Shown here: piece after piece, positions 24,616-33,555 of the stretch
Layout: every line of letters starts with the position of its first letter
Position numbering within the stretch: the first letter of the stretch is position 1
Source: Bacteroidales bacterium
GTDB taxonomy: Bacteria > Bacteroidota > Bacteroidia > Bacteroidales > Marinilabiliaceae
Assembly: GCA_024401395.1 (NCBI GenBank)
Contig: JAKSLD010000030.1
Location: forward strand, 1-34,258
DNA: 34,258 bases
Reading direction: 5' to 3'
The notes under the pieces: model-generated
Databases searched by the model: none
Told to the model about the DNA's origin: nothing
The model's input: only the letters and a program-made list of their open reading frames with translations
Translations under genes and position numbers: made by a program

Positions 24616-27516
24616 ATGAATAAGATATTTGTATTTCTCCTGTTTGCAATTTCTGCATTTTTAATTTCGGCTTGTAAGAATTATGAAAGCGTTTCAAATG
24701 ATCCGACACAGGCTCGTATATATACATTGAATAATGGCTTGAAGGTTTATATGTCTGTCAACCCGGAGGAGCCGCGAGTTCAGGCTCACATCGCTGTAAG
24801 GGCAGGTAGCAAGAACGACCCTCGCGAAACAACAGGCCTGGCACATTACCTAGAGCATATAATGTTTAAGGGTACATCTCAATTCGGTACGCTTGACTAC
24901 GCCACTGAGAAGCCTATGCTCGATGAGATTGAGCAATTGTATGAGAAATACCGTGTAACTAAGGATAAGGATGAGCGCAAGGCTATCTACCATCAGATTG
25001 ATTCTGTCAGTTACGTAGCGTCGACATACGCCGTGGCTAATGAGTATGACAAGATGATGGCTAATATCGGTTCTAGGGGTAGTAACGCTTACACAGGGTT
25101 CGACGTGACTTGCTATGTGGAGGATATTCCATCTAACGAAATTGAACGTTGGGCTATGGTGCAGAGCTCTCGTTTCAAGGATTTGGTGATTCGTGGTTTC
25201 CATACCGAACTTGAGGCTGTGTACGAAGAGTTCAATATGTCGCTTACTAATGACAATGAAAAAGTATGGGACAAGATGTTCTCTCTCTTGTATAGAAAAC
25301 ATCCTTACGGCTTGCAGACTACTTTGGGTACGCAGGATCATTTGAAAAATCCTTCTATCAAGAATATTAAGGAGTTCTACAATACTTGGTATGTGCCGAA
25401 TAATGTGGCAATCTGTCTGAGTGGTGACTTTGACCCGGAAGCAACTCTGGCTGTCATAGAGAAGTATTTTGGCGATTGGAAGCCAAGTGCTACAGTGCCT
25501 GTAATGTCTTTCGAGCCTGAGGAGCCTATGGTAAAACCTATTTCGGGTGAAGTAGTAGGCCAGGAGGATGAGAGTGTATGGCTTGGATGGCGTTTCCCTG
25601 GCGCAAAGGATGTGGATACCGATGCTATGCTTGAGATTGTCCAGTCAATAGTAGATAATGGTAAGTCGGGTCTCTTTGATACTAATCTTTTGTTCCAGCA
25701 GAAGGTTCTCAGTGCAGAGTTTTTTGCCTATACACAGTCTGATTATACTACGCTTGTCGCTACTGGTCAGCCAAATGAAGGGCAGAGCCTTGACGAAGTG
25801 AGGGATTTGCTGTTGGAGAATATCAATTTGGTGGCTAAGGGTGAATTTGATGAAAAGATTCTTACTGCGATTCTAAATAATAAGAAATTGCAGAGAATGC
25901 AGTATCTGGAGCATAACGCTGGTCGTGTCAATGCTTTCGTAGAGTCGTTTGTCAATGGTCAGGAGTGGTCTTCGGTAGTCGATAAGATCGACCGTCTGTC
26001 AAAGATAACAAAGCAACAGGTGGTGGAGTTCGCTAAGAAATTCATCAATGATGGATATGCCGTAGTATATAAGCGTCGTGGTCAGGATAATTCTGTAGCA
26101 CCTATTGAAAAGCCTGCTATATCTCCTATCGAGATGAACCGAGATAAGGAGTCGGATTTCGTTAAGGCTTTGTCGGCTATGACTACTCAGGATATACAGC
26201 CTAAGTTTGTCGATTTCGATAAGGAAATAACTAAGGGTGATATCAAGAATGGTAATGACTTCTTGTATGTCCAGAACAAGAATAATGGATTGTTCAACCT
26301 CTGTTTCAGATTCGACAGGGGTGTCAAGTCGGATAGGGTTCTTGATATGCTGAGCGATTTCTCTCGCTATATCCGTACGCCGGATATGACTGCTGAGGAG
26401 ATTCATGCCGAGTTCTATCAGTTGGCTTGCAGTATTTTCCTCTATTCTGAGGCTCAATATACAAATCTTAATCTGAGTGGCCTCGCAGAGAATCAGGAGA
26501 GGGCATTGGCACTGGCTGAAAAGGTACTGAATGAGGGTTATGTGGAGGATGAGACATTCAATGCTGTGCGTGGCCAGATAATGCAGGACAGGGAGAATGT
26601 CAAGACTAACCAGAATGTTTGTTTTAGGGCATTGTATAATTACGCTTTATCTCCGGTAAATGAGTATACAAATACTCTTAGTAATAAGGAGTTGGCTTCT
26701 CTGACTCCTGTCGCATTGAACGAGTCGCTGCGAGAGGTAATGAAGGCTAAACAGACTGTTGTATGCTATACACCTACACCGGCTGAGGAGATGAAGGCTA
26801 CGTTGGAACGTATACATAAGTTCGCCGAGAATGTTGAGGAGAACAAGGAGAATAATGATTATCAGCCTGAGATTATATCAAAGCCTGAGTTGTTCATAGC
26901 TCCATATCAGGCTGCTAATATCAAGATGTCTCAGATTTCTGTGGACGGCACTTGTTTCTCTCCTGGTAATATGGCTGCAACTGAATTGTTCAACAATTAT
27001 TTCGGCTCGGGTATGAATAGCGTGGTGTTCCAGGAATTGCGCGAGGCTCGTGGCTTGGCATATAGCGCCTATGCAGGATTGCTGTCGAGACCGAAAGCAG
27101 AGAATGCCCGTACATATTTCCTGACTATGATTACGACGCAGAATGATAAGCTGTACGACTGCCTGTCGACATTCAAAGGTATCATTGAGGAACTGCCATC
27201 TGCTGATAATGCGTTTGCTACAGCTAAGTCGTCTATAATAAAGCGTATTGAATCTATGCGTACTTTGGGCGTAGATATAATATATAGGTATCTTGACTGT
27301 AAAAAGATGGGTGTCGATCATGACTATTATTCTGATGTGTATACAAAGGTTCAGGATATGACTCTTGATGACCTGAAGGCATTCCATGAAAAGAATATCA
27401 AGGGTCGTGTATACCGTACAGTTATACTTGGTGATGAAAAACAGCTTGATTCTGAAATACTGAAGTCGCAAGGAGAGATACGCAGACTCTCTCTTGAAGA
27501 TATTTTCGGATTCTGA
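24616..27516 (+). CDS. M16-family zinc metallopeptidase, lipoprotein
   Basis: 966 residues. A lipoprotein signal with lipobox ISAC (C20) places it in the periplasm or outer membrane. The first M16 domain (about 32-250) has the inverted zinc motif HYLEH (H77, E80, H81) and the downstream glutamate region TELEAVYEEFN (about 198-207) for the third ligand. An insertion of about 50 residues after the zinc motif is typical of the Bacteroidota pitrilysin-like group. Further M16 domains follow, including the C-terminal RGLAYSAYAG segment that belongs to the non-catalytic half. Such enzymes degrade peptides in the cell envelope. A small exported protein gene follows after 50 bp, probably in the same transcript. 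Confidence 0.93.
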   Translation: MNKIFVFLLFAISAFLISACKNYESVSNDPTQARIYTLNNGLKVYMSVNPEEPRVQAHIAVRAGSKNDPRETTGLAHYLEHIMFKGTSQFGTLDYATEKPMLDEIEQLYEKYRVTKDKDERKAIYHQIDSVSYVASTYAVANEYDKMMANIGSRGSNAYTGFDVTCYVEDIPSNEIERWAMVQSSRFKDLVIRGFHTELEAVYEEFNMSLTNDNEKVWDKMFSLLYRKHPYGLQTTLGTQDHLKNPSIKNIKEFYNTWYVPNNVAICLSGDFDPEATLAVIEKYFGDWKPSATVPVMSFEPEEPMVKPISGEVVGQEDESVWLGWRFPGAKDVDTDAMLEIVQSIVDNGKSGLFDTNLLFQQKVLSAEFFAYTQSDYTTLVATGQPNEGQSLDEVRDLLLENINLVAKGEFDEKILTAILNNKKLQRMQYLEHNAGRVNAFVESFVNGQEWSSVVDKIDRLSKITKQQVVEFAKKFINDGYAVVYKRRGQDNSVAPIEKPAISPIEMNRDKESDFVKALSAMTTQDIQPKFVDFDKEITKGDIKNGNDFLYVQNKNNGLFNLCFRFDRGVKSDRVLDMLSDFSRYIRTPDMTAEEIHAEFYQLACSIFLYSEAQYTNLNLSGLAENQERALALAEKVLNEGYVEDETFNAVRGQIMQDRENVKTNQNVCFRALYNYALSPVNEYTNTLSNKELASLTPVALNESLREVMKAKQTVVCYTPTPAEEMKATLERIHKFAENVEENKENNDYQPEIISKPELFIAPYQAANIKMSQISVDGTCFSPGNMAATELFNNYFGSGMNSVVFQELREARGLAYSAYAGLLSRPKAENARTYFLTMITTQNDKLYDCLSTFKGIIEELPSADNAFATAKSSIIKRIESMRTLGVDIIYRYLDCKKMGVDHDYYSDVYTKVQDMTLDDLKAFHEKNIKGRVYRTVILGDEKQLDSEILKSQGEIRRLSLEDIFGF

Positions 27517-27566
27517 TAGTCAAATAGAACTTTACACATATTACATAGCATAAAAACAGTTAAAGT

Positions 27567-28223
27567 ATGAAGTATTTTGTAGTTTTCTTGGTAGCAGTGG
27601 CTGCGCTGACTGTTACCAACTCTGCGATGGCTCAGCAGAAATATCCTAAGGGATTGTACATGAGCATCGATGAACTTGTCAATCAAACTCCATCTATTCA
27701 CGACGAAATCGAAATTATTACTCGTACTAATTTCGACTTGGCAATGAATGGGGGAAATGATTACGAACTCAAATCCCCTACGCTTGATAAGAAGATAATT
27801 AAGCGTAAAGCTGTTGCTTTTTCTGATGGAGATACTCTTTATCTCAATGGCAAACAGTTCATTTCTCAACCTTGGTATGCTAAGGTATATCGTTACGGTG
27901 ACTATCTGGTATTTGATGGTTGTTTGTCAAATAATACTGGCGATGTTGTTGCTGGTGTCTTGTTCGGTGCCATAGGTGGTGCTGTAGCAGGTGCTAAATC
28001 AGCACACAAACGTTATACTTATGCGGTAAAACTTGGAGATAGCGAGGCATCGTCTATAAACCTCGATATCTTGAGTAAGATTCTCCCAGACTCTGTAAAG
28101 AAGAATGATGAGAATGATATCGAGAAGGAGAAGGCTTTGTTGGAAAGCATTCAGGACAAGAAGCAGAAAAGGAAAACTAACGCTATGCTGTTGGAAAAGT
28201 ATCTTCCTTATTTAAGAGAGTGA
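27567..28223 (+). CDS. Exported protein of unknown function with glycine-zipper segment
   Basis: 218 residues. A signal peptide (cleavage likely after AMA, about residue 22) precedes a mixed region (YMSIDELVNQTPS and the repeated KR of DKKIIKRKA). A short hydrophobic glycine-rich segment follows (AGVLFGAIGGAVAGA, about 131-145), then a charged helical tail (about 175-218). The glycine zipper could insert into or pack against a membrane. Similar small exported proteins occur in Bacteroidales without assigned function. It follows the M16 gene by 50 bp with no recognised promoter, so co-transcription is likely. A strong terminator closes the unit. Confidence 0.7.
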   Translation: MKYFVVFLVAVAALTVTNSAMAQQKYPKGLYMSIDELVNQTPSIHDEIEIITRTNFDLAMNGGNDYELKSPTLDKKIIKRKAVAFSDGDTLYLNGKQFISQPWYAKVYRYGDYLVFDGCLSNNTGDVVAGVLFGAIGGAVAGAKSAHKRYTYAVKLGDSEASSINLDILSKILPDSVKKNDENDIEKEKALLESIQDKKQKRKTNAMLLEKYLPYLRE

Positions 28224-28272
28224 TTTTCGCATCATGTCCTATGTAGTAATTCATAGGAGCTGCTAACCTTAT

Positions 28273-28312
28273 AAAGAGGCTGTGTCAGATTGCCGACACA
28301 GCCTCTTTTTCT
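28273..28312 (+). terminator. Terminator of the M16 / exported-protein unit
   Basis: A perfect 14-bp stem (AAAGAGGCTGTGTC at 28273-28286, GACACAGCCTCTTT at 28295-28308), 8-nt loop, then Ts. The core GAGGCTGTGTCAG recurs in the terminator at 30543. Confidence 0.95.
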
Positions 28313-28332
28313 TTCATTATTTGAAAAATTTA

Positions 28333-28399
28333 CGATGAACAAGGGTGTTCTCTAGGTCTAGTATAAGTCTAGTATAGGTGTTCTTTAGGTCTAGAATAT
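28333..28399 (+). repeat. 11-bp periodic GTCTAG array (copy 2)
   Basis: After the lead CGATGAACAAGGG come five 11-mers: GTGTTCTCTAG, GTCTAGTATAA, GTCTAGTATAG, GTGTTCTTTAG, GTCTAGAATAT (28345-28399). It aligns ungapped with copy 1 at 14991 over the lead and the first CTAG units. The array ends 14 bp before the -33 element of the sigma-factor promoter. Confidence 0.8.
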
Positions 28400-28412
28400 G
28401 ACTATCTCTGAT

Positions 28413-28443
28413 TTTGACACACTCTCTTTCTTTTTTACCTTTG
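28413..28443 (+). promoter_or_regulatory. Promoter of the ECF sigma operon
   Basis: TTTG (28413-28416), 19 bp, TACCTTTG (28436-28443): a full consensus match 43 bp upstream of the sigma gene. It is of housekeeping type, so the sigma factor need not autoregulate. Confidence 0.8.
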
Positions 28444-28486
28444 ACATACTTAAGCGTATATTGTATGTAATCAAATTACAAACAGA

Positions 28487-29035
28487 GTGATTGACGAACA
28501 AATAATACAACAATGCCAGAACGGCGACCAACAGGCGTTTCGCAAGATAGTGCAAGGCTATCAGCGACTGGTCTTCTCCATAGCACTCCGGATGCTGTGC
28601 GACGAGGATAACGCCAAGGATGCTACTCAGGCAACGTTTATTAAGGTCTGGCAAAATATCCGCTCGTACGATATCAGATACAAGTTTCAGACTTGGATAT
28701 ATACCATAGCGGTGCGTATCTGTCTGGATGAACTGAAAAAGTCGAACCGACTGGATCCTATGCCGGAAGATGAATCGTACTTTAAGGAATACGCCGATGA
28801 CGTATCGCCGGAAAGAAAACTGGAGAACTCGGAGATGGTATCTGTCATCAAGACACTGACCAACAATCTGAGCCCTAAGCAGAGAATGGTATTCACACTG
28901 ATTTATCTTGAGAACCTCGAGAGCTCAGAAGTTCAGCAGATAACAGGTATGACTGCCGATCAGGTAAAGAGCAATCTAAGTATTGCAAAGAAACAAATCA
29001 AAGAACAATTAAAACAACTCGGTTATGACAGATAA
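28487..29035 (+). CDS. ECF-type RNA polymerase sigma factor
   Basis: 182 residues starting at GTG 28487; no nearby ATG gives a full-length protein. Region 2 (about 12-80) has AFRKIVQGYQRLVFSIALR and DATQATFIKVW, then FQTWIYTIAVRICLDELKK. Region 4 (about 120-175) has LSPKQRMVFTLIYLENLE and the recognition helix MTADQVKSNLSIAKKQIK. A linker with acidic residues joins them. It is a cytoplasmic sigma factor of the extracytoplasmic-function group. The frame overlaps the next gene by 11 bp, so the two are coupled. The 11-bp repeat array and a consensus promoter lie upstream. Confidence 0.92.
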   Translation: MIDEQIIQQCQNGDQQAFRKIVQGYQRLVFSIALRMLCDEDNAKDATQATFIKVWQNIRSYDIRYKFQTWIYTIAVRICLDELKKSNRLDPMPEDESYFKEYADDVSPERKLENSEMVSVIKTLTNNLSPKQRMVFTLIYLENLESSEVQQITGMTADQVKSNLSIAKKQIKEQLKQLGYDR

Positions 29036-29423
29036 GTTCGACGATATAATCCTCAGACTGCAGGCGCAGCAGCCATCATTGGATAATGCCGATGAACTGA
29101 CGGATATGATAATGGCGTCATTGCCCGATCAGCAACTGACACCTGCTATAGCACCCAAAGGTCCACGGGTCCTGTATATCATCCGTAATATCTCGTCTGC
29201 CGCTGCTATGTTCCTCATAGCCCTGTTTATATGGCAGTATAATGAGGTGCCAGAGCTCACTCCTAGTGAGTTCTCTCAGACAGATAGTAACAGCGACCAG
29301 ACTTTCTTTTGTGACGGTGCTGACCGTAAGGAGTGCATCAATAAGTATATTGAAACACGGAGGTCTGCTAAACATTCATTAATAGAACAATTAAAACGTG
29401 TACATTATGAAAACAATCAATAA
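29025..29423 (+). CDS. Probable anti-sigma factor, single membrane helix
   Basis: 132 residues. A cytoplasmic helical N-terminus (MTDKFDDIILRLQAQQPSL, about 1-20, then ELTDMIMASL) precedes one membrane helix (about 50-70, ISSAAAMFLIALFIW) and a periplasmic part of about 60 residues with two cysteines (CDGADRKEC). Position and size fit an anti-sigma factor that holds the preceding sigma factor at the membrane, but no zinc-finger motif was seen. It overlaps the sigma gene by 11 bp at its start and the lipoprotein gene by 17 bp at its end. Confidence 0.65.
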   Translation: MTDKFDDIILRLQAQQPSLDNADELTDMIMASLPDQQLTPAIAPKGPRVLYIIRNISSAAAMFLIALFIWQYNEVPELTPSEFSQTDSNSDQTFFCDGADRKECINKYIETRRSAKHSLIEQLKRVHYENNQ

Positions 29424-30492
29424 CACCATCTTATTCTTTCTCCTGCTTATACTTGCATCGTGCGATAAGGAGACACTTAACATGACAACAGTATTGAACA
29501 GCGATGGTTCGTGCAGCAGGTCAGTAATGTTCAAGTGTGACAGCCTTACTATGGTTGGAGAGAAGACTGAACGCAAACATATTGTCGACGTTCTGGACAA
29601 TGAAGCATGGCAAAAGAGTTGGGAGAGCTATACTGACTCAACTAAGGCTGAGACATCATACCTTTGCACTGCAACGCGAGATTTTGACAATGTCTCTGAA
29701 ATGAACAATAATTATCCTATTGAAATATACAATACCAGGATAATCAAGCAGAGTAATTATGAGAAGCATTTCTGCGGATTCTACTCTGACGTGACATATA
29801 GTGAGACTTTTGTCGACTTCTCAAAGGAGTTTGCCGTACCGGGATCATTGTTTTTCTCGGAAGATGAGTTGTCTTACTGGCTGACAGGCGAACCGAACAT
29901 ACTTCAAGGGAAAAGTGGATACGAGAGCATGTCGGAGATTGACAGACTTGAATCAGTTATGAATTTATGGCAAACAGCCAATCATATCCATGATATGCTG
30001 ACAGTGATAGCAGATAACTATGACTCGTTTGAGAATTGTCCAGTAAGTCGAGATGACATTCTGTTGAAGCGAGATAGCCTGCTCAGCAATGTTTTTTATT
30101 GCAATAAGTCTTGGGATATCATCGGTAATGACAATAATATAGATATTACCGATGTTGAAAAGGCAATCATCGGCACAGATTATTTCCACAAAGGCAACGT
30201 AAACGAACGGCTCAACTCGCTCTGCAGTAGTCTGGAAGAGAGATATGGGGCAATAGGTCTGGATGATATCGCATATACACTGGTAGTTCCTGGAACGGTA
30301 ATTTCAGTTGGCAATGGAGTTTTGAAGGGAAACAATGTCATAGAGTATAAGGTATCGGGTGTCCGAATGCTAAAGCCTGATTATACTATCTGTGCTACAT
30401 ACCGTATTATCAACTGGTGGTTTGTAGTGATTGCATCGCTGATAGTTTTGACCCCGATATGTATAGTGGTATATACCCGTAAGAAAAAATAG
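29407..30492 (+). CDS. Lipoprotein with a C-terminal membrane helix, third gene of the sigma operon
   Basis: 361 residues from ATG 29407; a GTG three codons upstream is less likely. A lipoprotein signal with LASC (C19) starts the protein. The central part has no recognised domain: it is acidic, rich in Asp and Ser, and includes an NxD pattern in NDNNIDITDVEKAI. The C-terminus has a membrane helix (about 338-357, WWFVVIASLIVLTPICIVV) and a basic tail, YTRKKK. Lipidation at one end and a helix with positive-inside tail at the other predict inner membrane anchoring at both ends. It overlaps the anti-sigma gene by 17 bp and is probably part of the same signalling pathway. No family is claimed. 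Confidence 0.65.
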   Translation: MKTINNTILFFLLLILASCDKETLNMTTVLNSDGSCSRSVMFKCDSLTMVGEKTERKHIVDVLDNEAWQKSWESYTDSTKAETSYLCTATRDFDNVSEMNNNYPIEIYNTRIIKQSNYEKHFCGFYSDVTYSETFVDFSKEFAVPGSLFFSEDELSYWLTGEPNILQGKSGYESMSEIDRLESVMNLWQTANHIHDMLTVIADNYDSFENCPVSRDDILLKRDSLLSNVFYCNKSWDIIGNDNNIDITDVEKAIIGTDYFHKGNVNERLNSLCSSLEERYGAIGLDDIAYTLVVPGTVISVGNGVLKGNNVIEYKVSGVRMLKPDYTICATYRIINWWFVVIASLIVLTPICIVVYTRKKK

Positions 30493-30542
30493 GTATATAA
30501 GTGTAATTCGCATTCGATAAGATATTGGCGTGAGTAAAAAAG

Positions 30543-30578
30543 AGGAGGCTGTGTCAGTAAATCTGGCACAGCCTCCTT
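30543..30578. terminator. Bidirectional terminator between convergent genes
   Basis: A 15-bp stem (AGGAGGCTGTGTCAG at 30543-30557, CTGGCACAGCCTCCT at 30563-30577, one G-T pair), loop TAAAT. T-rich DNA lies on one side and an A-run on the other. It serves the sigma operon (plus) and the acyl-CoA ligase gene (minus). Confidence 0.9.
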
Positions 30579-30605
30579 TATTATCAATAATCAGATGATG
30601 TCCTA

Positions 30606-32252
30606 TTAATTGTTTCGGATATCAACACGCTTAATCTTGCCGCTGATAGTCTTTGGCAAAGCGTCAACAAATTCGATTACACGAGGATACTTATAAGGAG
30701 CGGTTGTCTTCTTTACGAATTCCTGAATCTCCTTAACCAACTCCTCACCTGCCTTAGCTTTATACTCCTCAGCGAGAACGATGGTAGCCTTTACGAGCTG
30801 ACCACGAACCTCGTCAGGTACACCTGTTACGGCACATTCTACTACAGCTGGGTGAGCCATTACGGCGTTCTCCACCTCGAAAGGACCGATACGGTAGCCC
30901 GAGCTCTTGATAACATCGTCTGTACGACCGATGAACCAGAAGTAGCCATCTGCATCAATAGAAGCAACGTCGCCAGTATGGTAGATGTCGTTCAATACGG
31001 TATTCTTCGTACGCTCCGGGTCGCGGTAATACTCCTTGAAGAGACCGAGAACCTTCTTGCCGTGAGTACGGATAACTATCTCACCCTGCTCGCCTGGACC
31101 AGCGAAAGTGCCATCAGGCTTAAGAAGAGCAACATCGTACTGAGGGTTAACCTTACCCATTGAACCTGGCTTTGGCTCTGTCCAAGGCAAAGTAGCGATA
31201 GTCAAAGTAGTCTCAGTCTGACCGAAGCCCTCCATCAACTTGATACCAGTGAGAGCCTTCCACTCCTCGAATACAGATGGGTTGAGAGCCTCACCTGCGA
31301 TAGTACAATAACGAAGCGATGAGAGATCGTACTTCTTCACATCCTCACGAATCATGAAGCGGAATACTGTAGGAGGTGCACAGAATGATGTGATACGGTA
31401 CTTCTGGAACATCTCAAGAAGATCCTTTGGCTGGAACTTCTCGTACATATATACGAAAACGTTAGCACCAGAGAACCACTGACCGTACAGCTTACCCCAC
31501 ACAGCCTTACCCCAACCAGTATCGGCAAGAGTAAAGTGAAGCGACTCCTCATTGAGGTTATGCCAGTATTTACCTGTAATGATATGCGCCAAAGGATATG
31601 TGAAATCGTGTGCTACCATCTTAGGCTCACCAGTTGTACCAGATGTAAAGTAGAGCAACATGATATCGTCATTCTCGTTAGCTACAGCTGGACGGACGAA
31701 AGGCTTAGCATTCTCGATGCCCTTCTGGAAATCCAACCAACCCTCTGGAACCTCAGGACCGATAGATATAACATTCTTTACTGTAGGAGACTGCTTGAGG
31801 GCATCATTTACATGGTCGATGATAACCTTATCGCCACAAGCAACAATAGCCTTGATAGAAGCGGCATTTGTACGGTAAACGATATCCTTATCAGTAAGAA
31901 GGTGAGTAGCAGGGATTACTACAGCACCCAATTTATGGATAGCGATGATAGAGAACCAGAATTCTACATGACGCTTAACCATAAGCATCACCATATCACC
32001 CTTACCAATTCCCAGACTTTGGAAGAAAGAAGCAGTCTTGTCAGAATAATCCTTTATCTCCTTGAAGGTATACTGACGCTCGGCACCATTTTCGTCTGTC
32101 CACAAGAGTGCCTTTTTATTTGGTTCCTTAGCAGCCCACTCATCAACTACATCGTAACCAAAGTTGAATCTTTCAGGAATCTGAACCTGAAAGTTCGCCA
32201 TGAAATCTTCATAGGACTCGAAGTGAGTCTGTTTTAGATACTTTTCTAGCAT
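30606..32252 (-). CDS. AMP-forming acyl-CoA synthetase
   Basis: 548 residues, full length for the ANL superfamily. The ATP-binding loop is LLYFTSGTTGEPKMV (about 199-213), followed by the motif GFGQTET, the hinge region YHTGD, GRTDDVIKSSGYR, and the C-terminal catalytic lysine in PKTISGKIKR. It activates a carboxylic acid to its adenylate and then the CoA thioester. The overall sequence is closest to medium-chain or acetate-type enzymes with the FNFGYDVVDEWA start; the exact acid is unknown. It is cytoplasmic. It is a single-gene unit with its own consensus promoter, ending at a shared terminator. Confidence 0.93.
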   Translation of the reverse strand: MLEKYLKQTHFESYEDFMANFQVQIPERFNFGYDVVDEWAAKEPNKKALLWTDENGAERQYTFKEIKDYSDKTASFFQSLGIGKGDMVMLMVKRHVEFWFSIIAIHKLGAVVIPATHLLTDKDIVYRTNAASIKAIVACGDKVIIDHVNDALKQSPTVKNVISIGPEVPEGWLDFQKGIENAKPFVRPAVANENDDIMLLYFTSGTTGEPKMVAHDFTYPLAHIITGKYWHNLNEESLHFTLADTGWGKAVWGKLYGQWFSGANVFVYMYEKFQPKDLLEMFQKYRITSFCAPPTVFRFMIREDVKKYDLSSLRYCTIAGEALNPSVFEEWKALTGIKLMEGFGQTETTLTIATLPWTEPKPGSMGKVNPQYDVALLKPDGTFAGPGEQGEIVIRTHGKKVLGLFKEYYRDPERTKNTVLNDIYHTGDVASIDADGYFWFIGRTDDVIKSSGYRIGPFEVENAVMAHPAVVECAVTGVPDEVRGQLVKATIVLAEEYKAKAGEELVKEIQEFVKKTTAPYKYPRVIEFVDALPKTISGKIKRVDIRNN

Positions 32253-32301
32253 CGGTCTGTGTTTATTTTAACACACAAACCCGTAAATTTTTACTCCGAT
32301 G

Positions 32302-32334
32302 CAAAGGTAGCATTTATTTTTTGTCTGTGTCAAA
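32302..32334 (-). promoter_or_regulatory. Promoter of the acyl-CoA synthetase gene
   Basis: Minus strand TTTG (32331-32334), 21 bp, TACCTTTG (32302-32309), 50 bp upstream of the start. Confidence 0.7.
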
Positions 32335-32440
32335 ATATCAGTTGATTTTTTTTGTTGATTTTTTTCAAAAAGACGTAACCTTTTAATGTTAATAAGTGTA
32401 ACACAAAATACATTACTAAACAATAAATACACTATTTGAT

Positions 32441-32737
32441 ATGTACAGTTACTATAACAATGCAGATGCACTAGATAAGAAGTGCAAGCAGATTACCAAC
32501 AACGAGGTTATTTCTGCTCTTCGTGAGGCTATGTCACATTCGTATTATGGTGTCAATATGCCTAACCCGACCATTGACGCTCTTTCTGCAGAGGATATTA
32601 AGGCCATCAAGATGGATTTGGCACGGAAGCAGATGGGTGTTATCACTCCACAAAGCGCACTCAAGTCTGATTCGCACAGATTCAGTATGATTATGTCGCG
32701 AATGGAGTCGTACAATTTCAACAAGGCACGAATCTAG
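32441..32737 (+). CDS. Small conserved-looking protein, function unknown
   Basis: 98 residues, soluble, not recognised. It starts MYSYYNNADALDKK and looks mainly helical (ITNNEVISALREAMSH, then LSAEDIKAIKMDLARKQMG), ending in a basic stretch. Codon use and clean boundaries (a start soon after the divergent promoter region, a terminator 25 bp past the stop) argue that it is a real gene. No signal peptide, membrane helix or nucleic-acid-binding motif is evident. Confidence 0.65.
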   Translation: MYSYYNNADALDKKCKQITNNEVISALREAMSHSYYGVNMPNPTIDALSAEDIKAIKMDLARKQMGVITPQSALKSDSHRFSMIMSRMESYNFNKARI

Positions 32738-32762
32738 TCATATAGATTCGTCAAGAGATAGA

Positions 32763-32795
32763 AAAAGCCGGTAGTTTGATGAACTGCCGGCTTTT
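32763..32795. terminator. Bidirectional terminator
   Basis: A 14-bp stem (AAAAGCCGGTAGTT at 32763-32776, AACTGCCGGCTTTT at 32782-32795, one T-G pair) with a 5-nt loop, A-rich on one side and T-rich on the other. It separates the small plus-strand gene and the minus-strand cyclophilin gene. Confidence 0.92.
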
Positions 32796-32817
32796 GATGT
32801 GTATAGGGTAGGGGGGA

Positions 32818-33555
32818 TCAGCAGACTGTTACCTTAGTCATTACGATATCCTCTACCGGGCGGTCGCCAGGGAGAGTCTTGGCATTCTGGATTTTCTCCA
32901 CGATATCCAATCCCTCAATTACCTCGCCGAATACGGTATATTCGTTATCAAGGAAAGGAGTACCACCCACGCTCTTGTATGCCTCCTTAGCCTCGGCAGA
33001 CATACCCACGTTCTGTTTCTTGGCCTCCTCCTTAGCCTGAGCTATGAGTTTATCCTGAAGGGCAGAGAGACCGGCGCGGTCGCGATTGCGGCGGAATTCC
33101 ATTATCTCCTCGCGATGCTCCTGAGCAAGGCGGTCGAGAATATTCTGTTCAGCCACCATAGCCATTTGCTTTACGAACTGATTGAGCTTGCTGTCGTTGT
33201 AGCCCTCGCCCCATACGATATAGAACTGAGAGCCGCTAGAGCGACGTTCAGGGTTGAATTCGTCACCGAGACGTGCGGCAGCGAGGGCACCACGCTTGTG
33301 GAAGAGACCAGGTTTGATTTCAGCCTCTATAGTATAATCAGGGCCGCCAGCGCCATAGTTGGCACCCTTCTTAGCATTCTTTGTGTCAGGATCGCCACCC
33401 TGAACCATGAACCCCTTTATTACGCGGTGGAAGATAGTCCCATCGTAGTAACCCTCCTTAGCAAGTTTGAGGAAGTTGTCACGGTGAAGTGGAGTCTCAT
33501 CGTAGAGGCGAACAGTGATGTCGCCAAGTGTTGTTTGTATTTTTACCTCTGCCAT
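32818..33555 (-). CDS. Peptidyl-prolyl cis-trans isomerase, cyclophilin type
   Basis: 245 residues from ATG 33555. The core motifs are FHRVIKGFMVQGGDP (active-site Arg and the F.QGGDP strand) and GSQFYI. The domain carries an insertion of about 60 charged residues (LAQEHREEIMEFRRNRDR) after the SQFYI strand, common in Bacteroidota cyclophilins. The protein ends LPGDRPVEDIVMTKVTVC. It catalyses proline isomerisation during folding. There is no signal peptide, so it is probably cytoplasmic. The frame extends to 33669, but those 38 residues are unrelated to the fold and cover a possible -7 box (33610-33617), so the shorter start is preferred. Confidence 0.92.
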   Translation of the reverse strand: MAEVKIQTTLGDITVRLYDETPLHRDNFLKLAKEGYYDGTIFHRVIKGFMVQGGDPDTKNAKKGANYGAGGPDYTIEAEIKPGLFHKRGALAAARLGDEFNPERRSSGSQFYIVWGEGYNDSKLNQFVKQMAMVAEQNILDRLAQEHREEIMEFRRNRDRAGLSALQDKLIAQAKEEAKKQNVGMSAEAKEAYKSVGGTPFLDNEYTVFGEVIEGLDIVEKIQNAKTLPGDRPVEDIVMTKVTVC

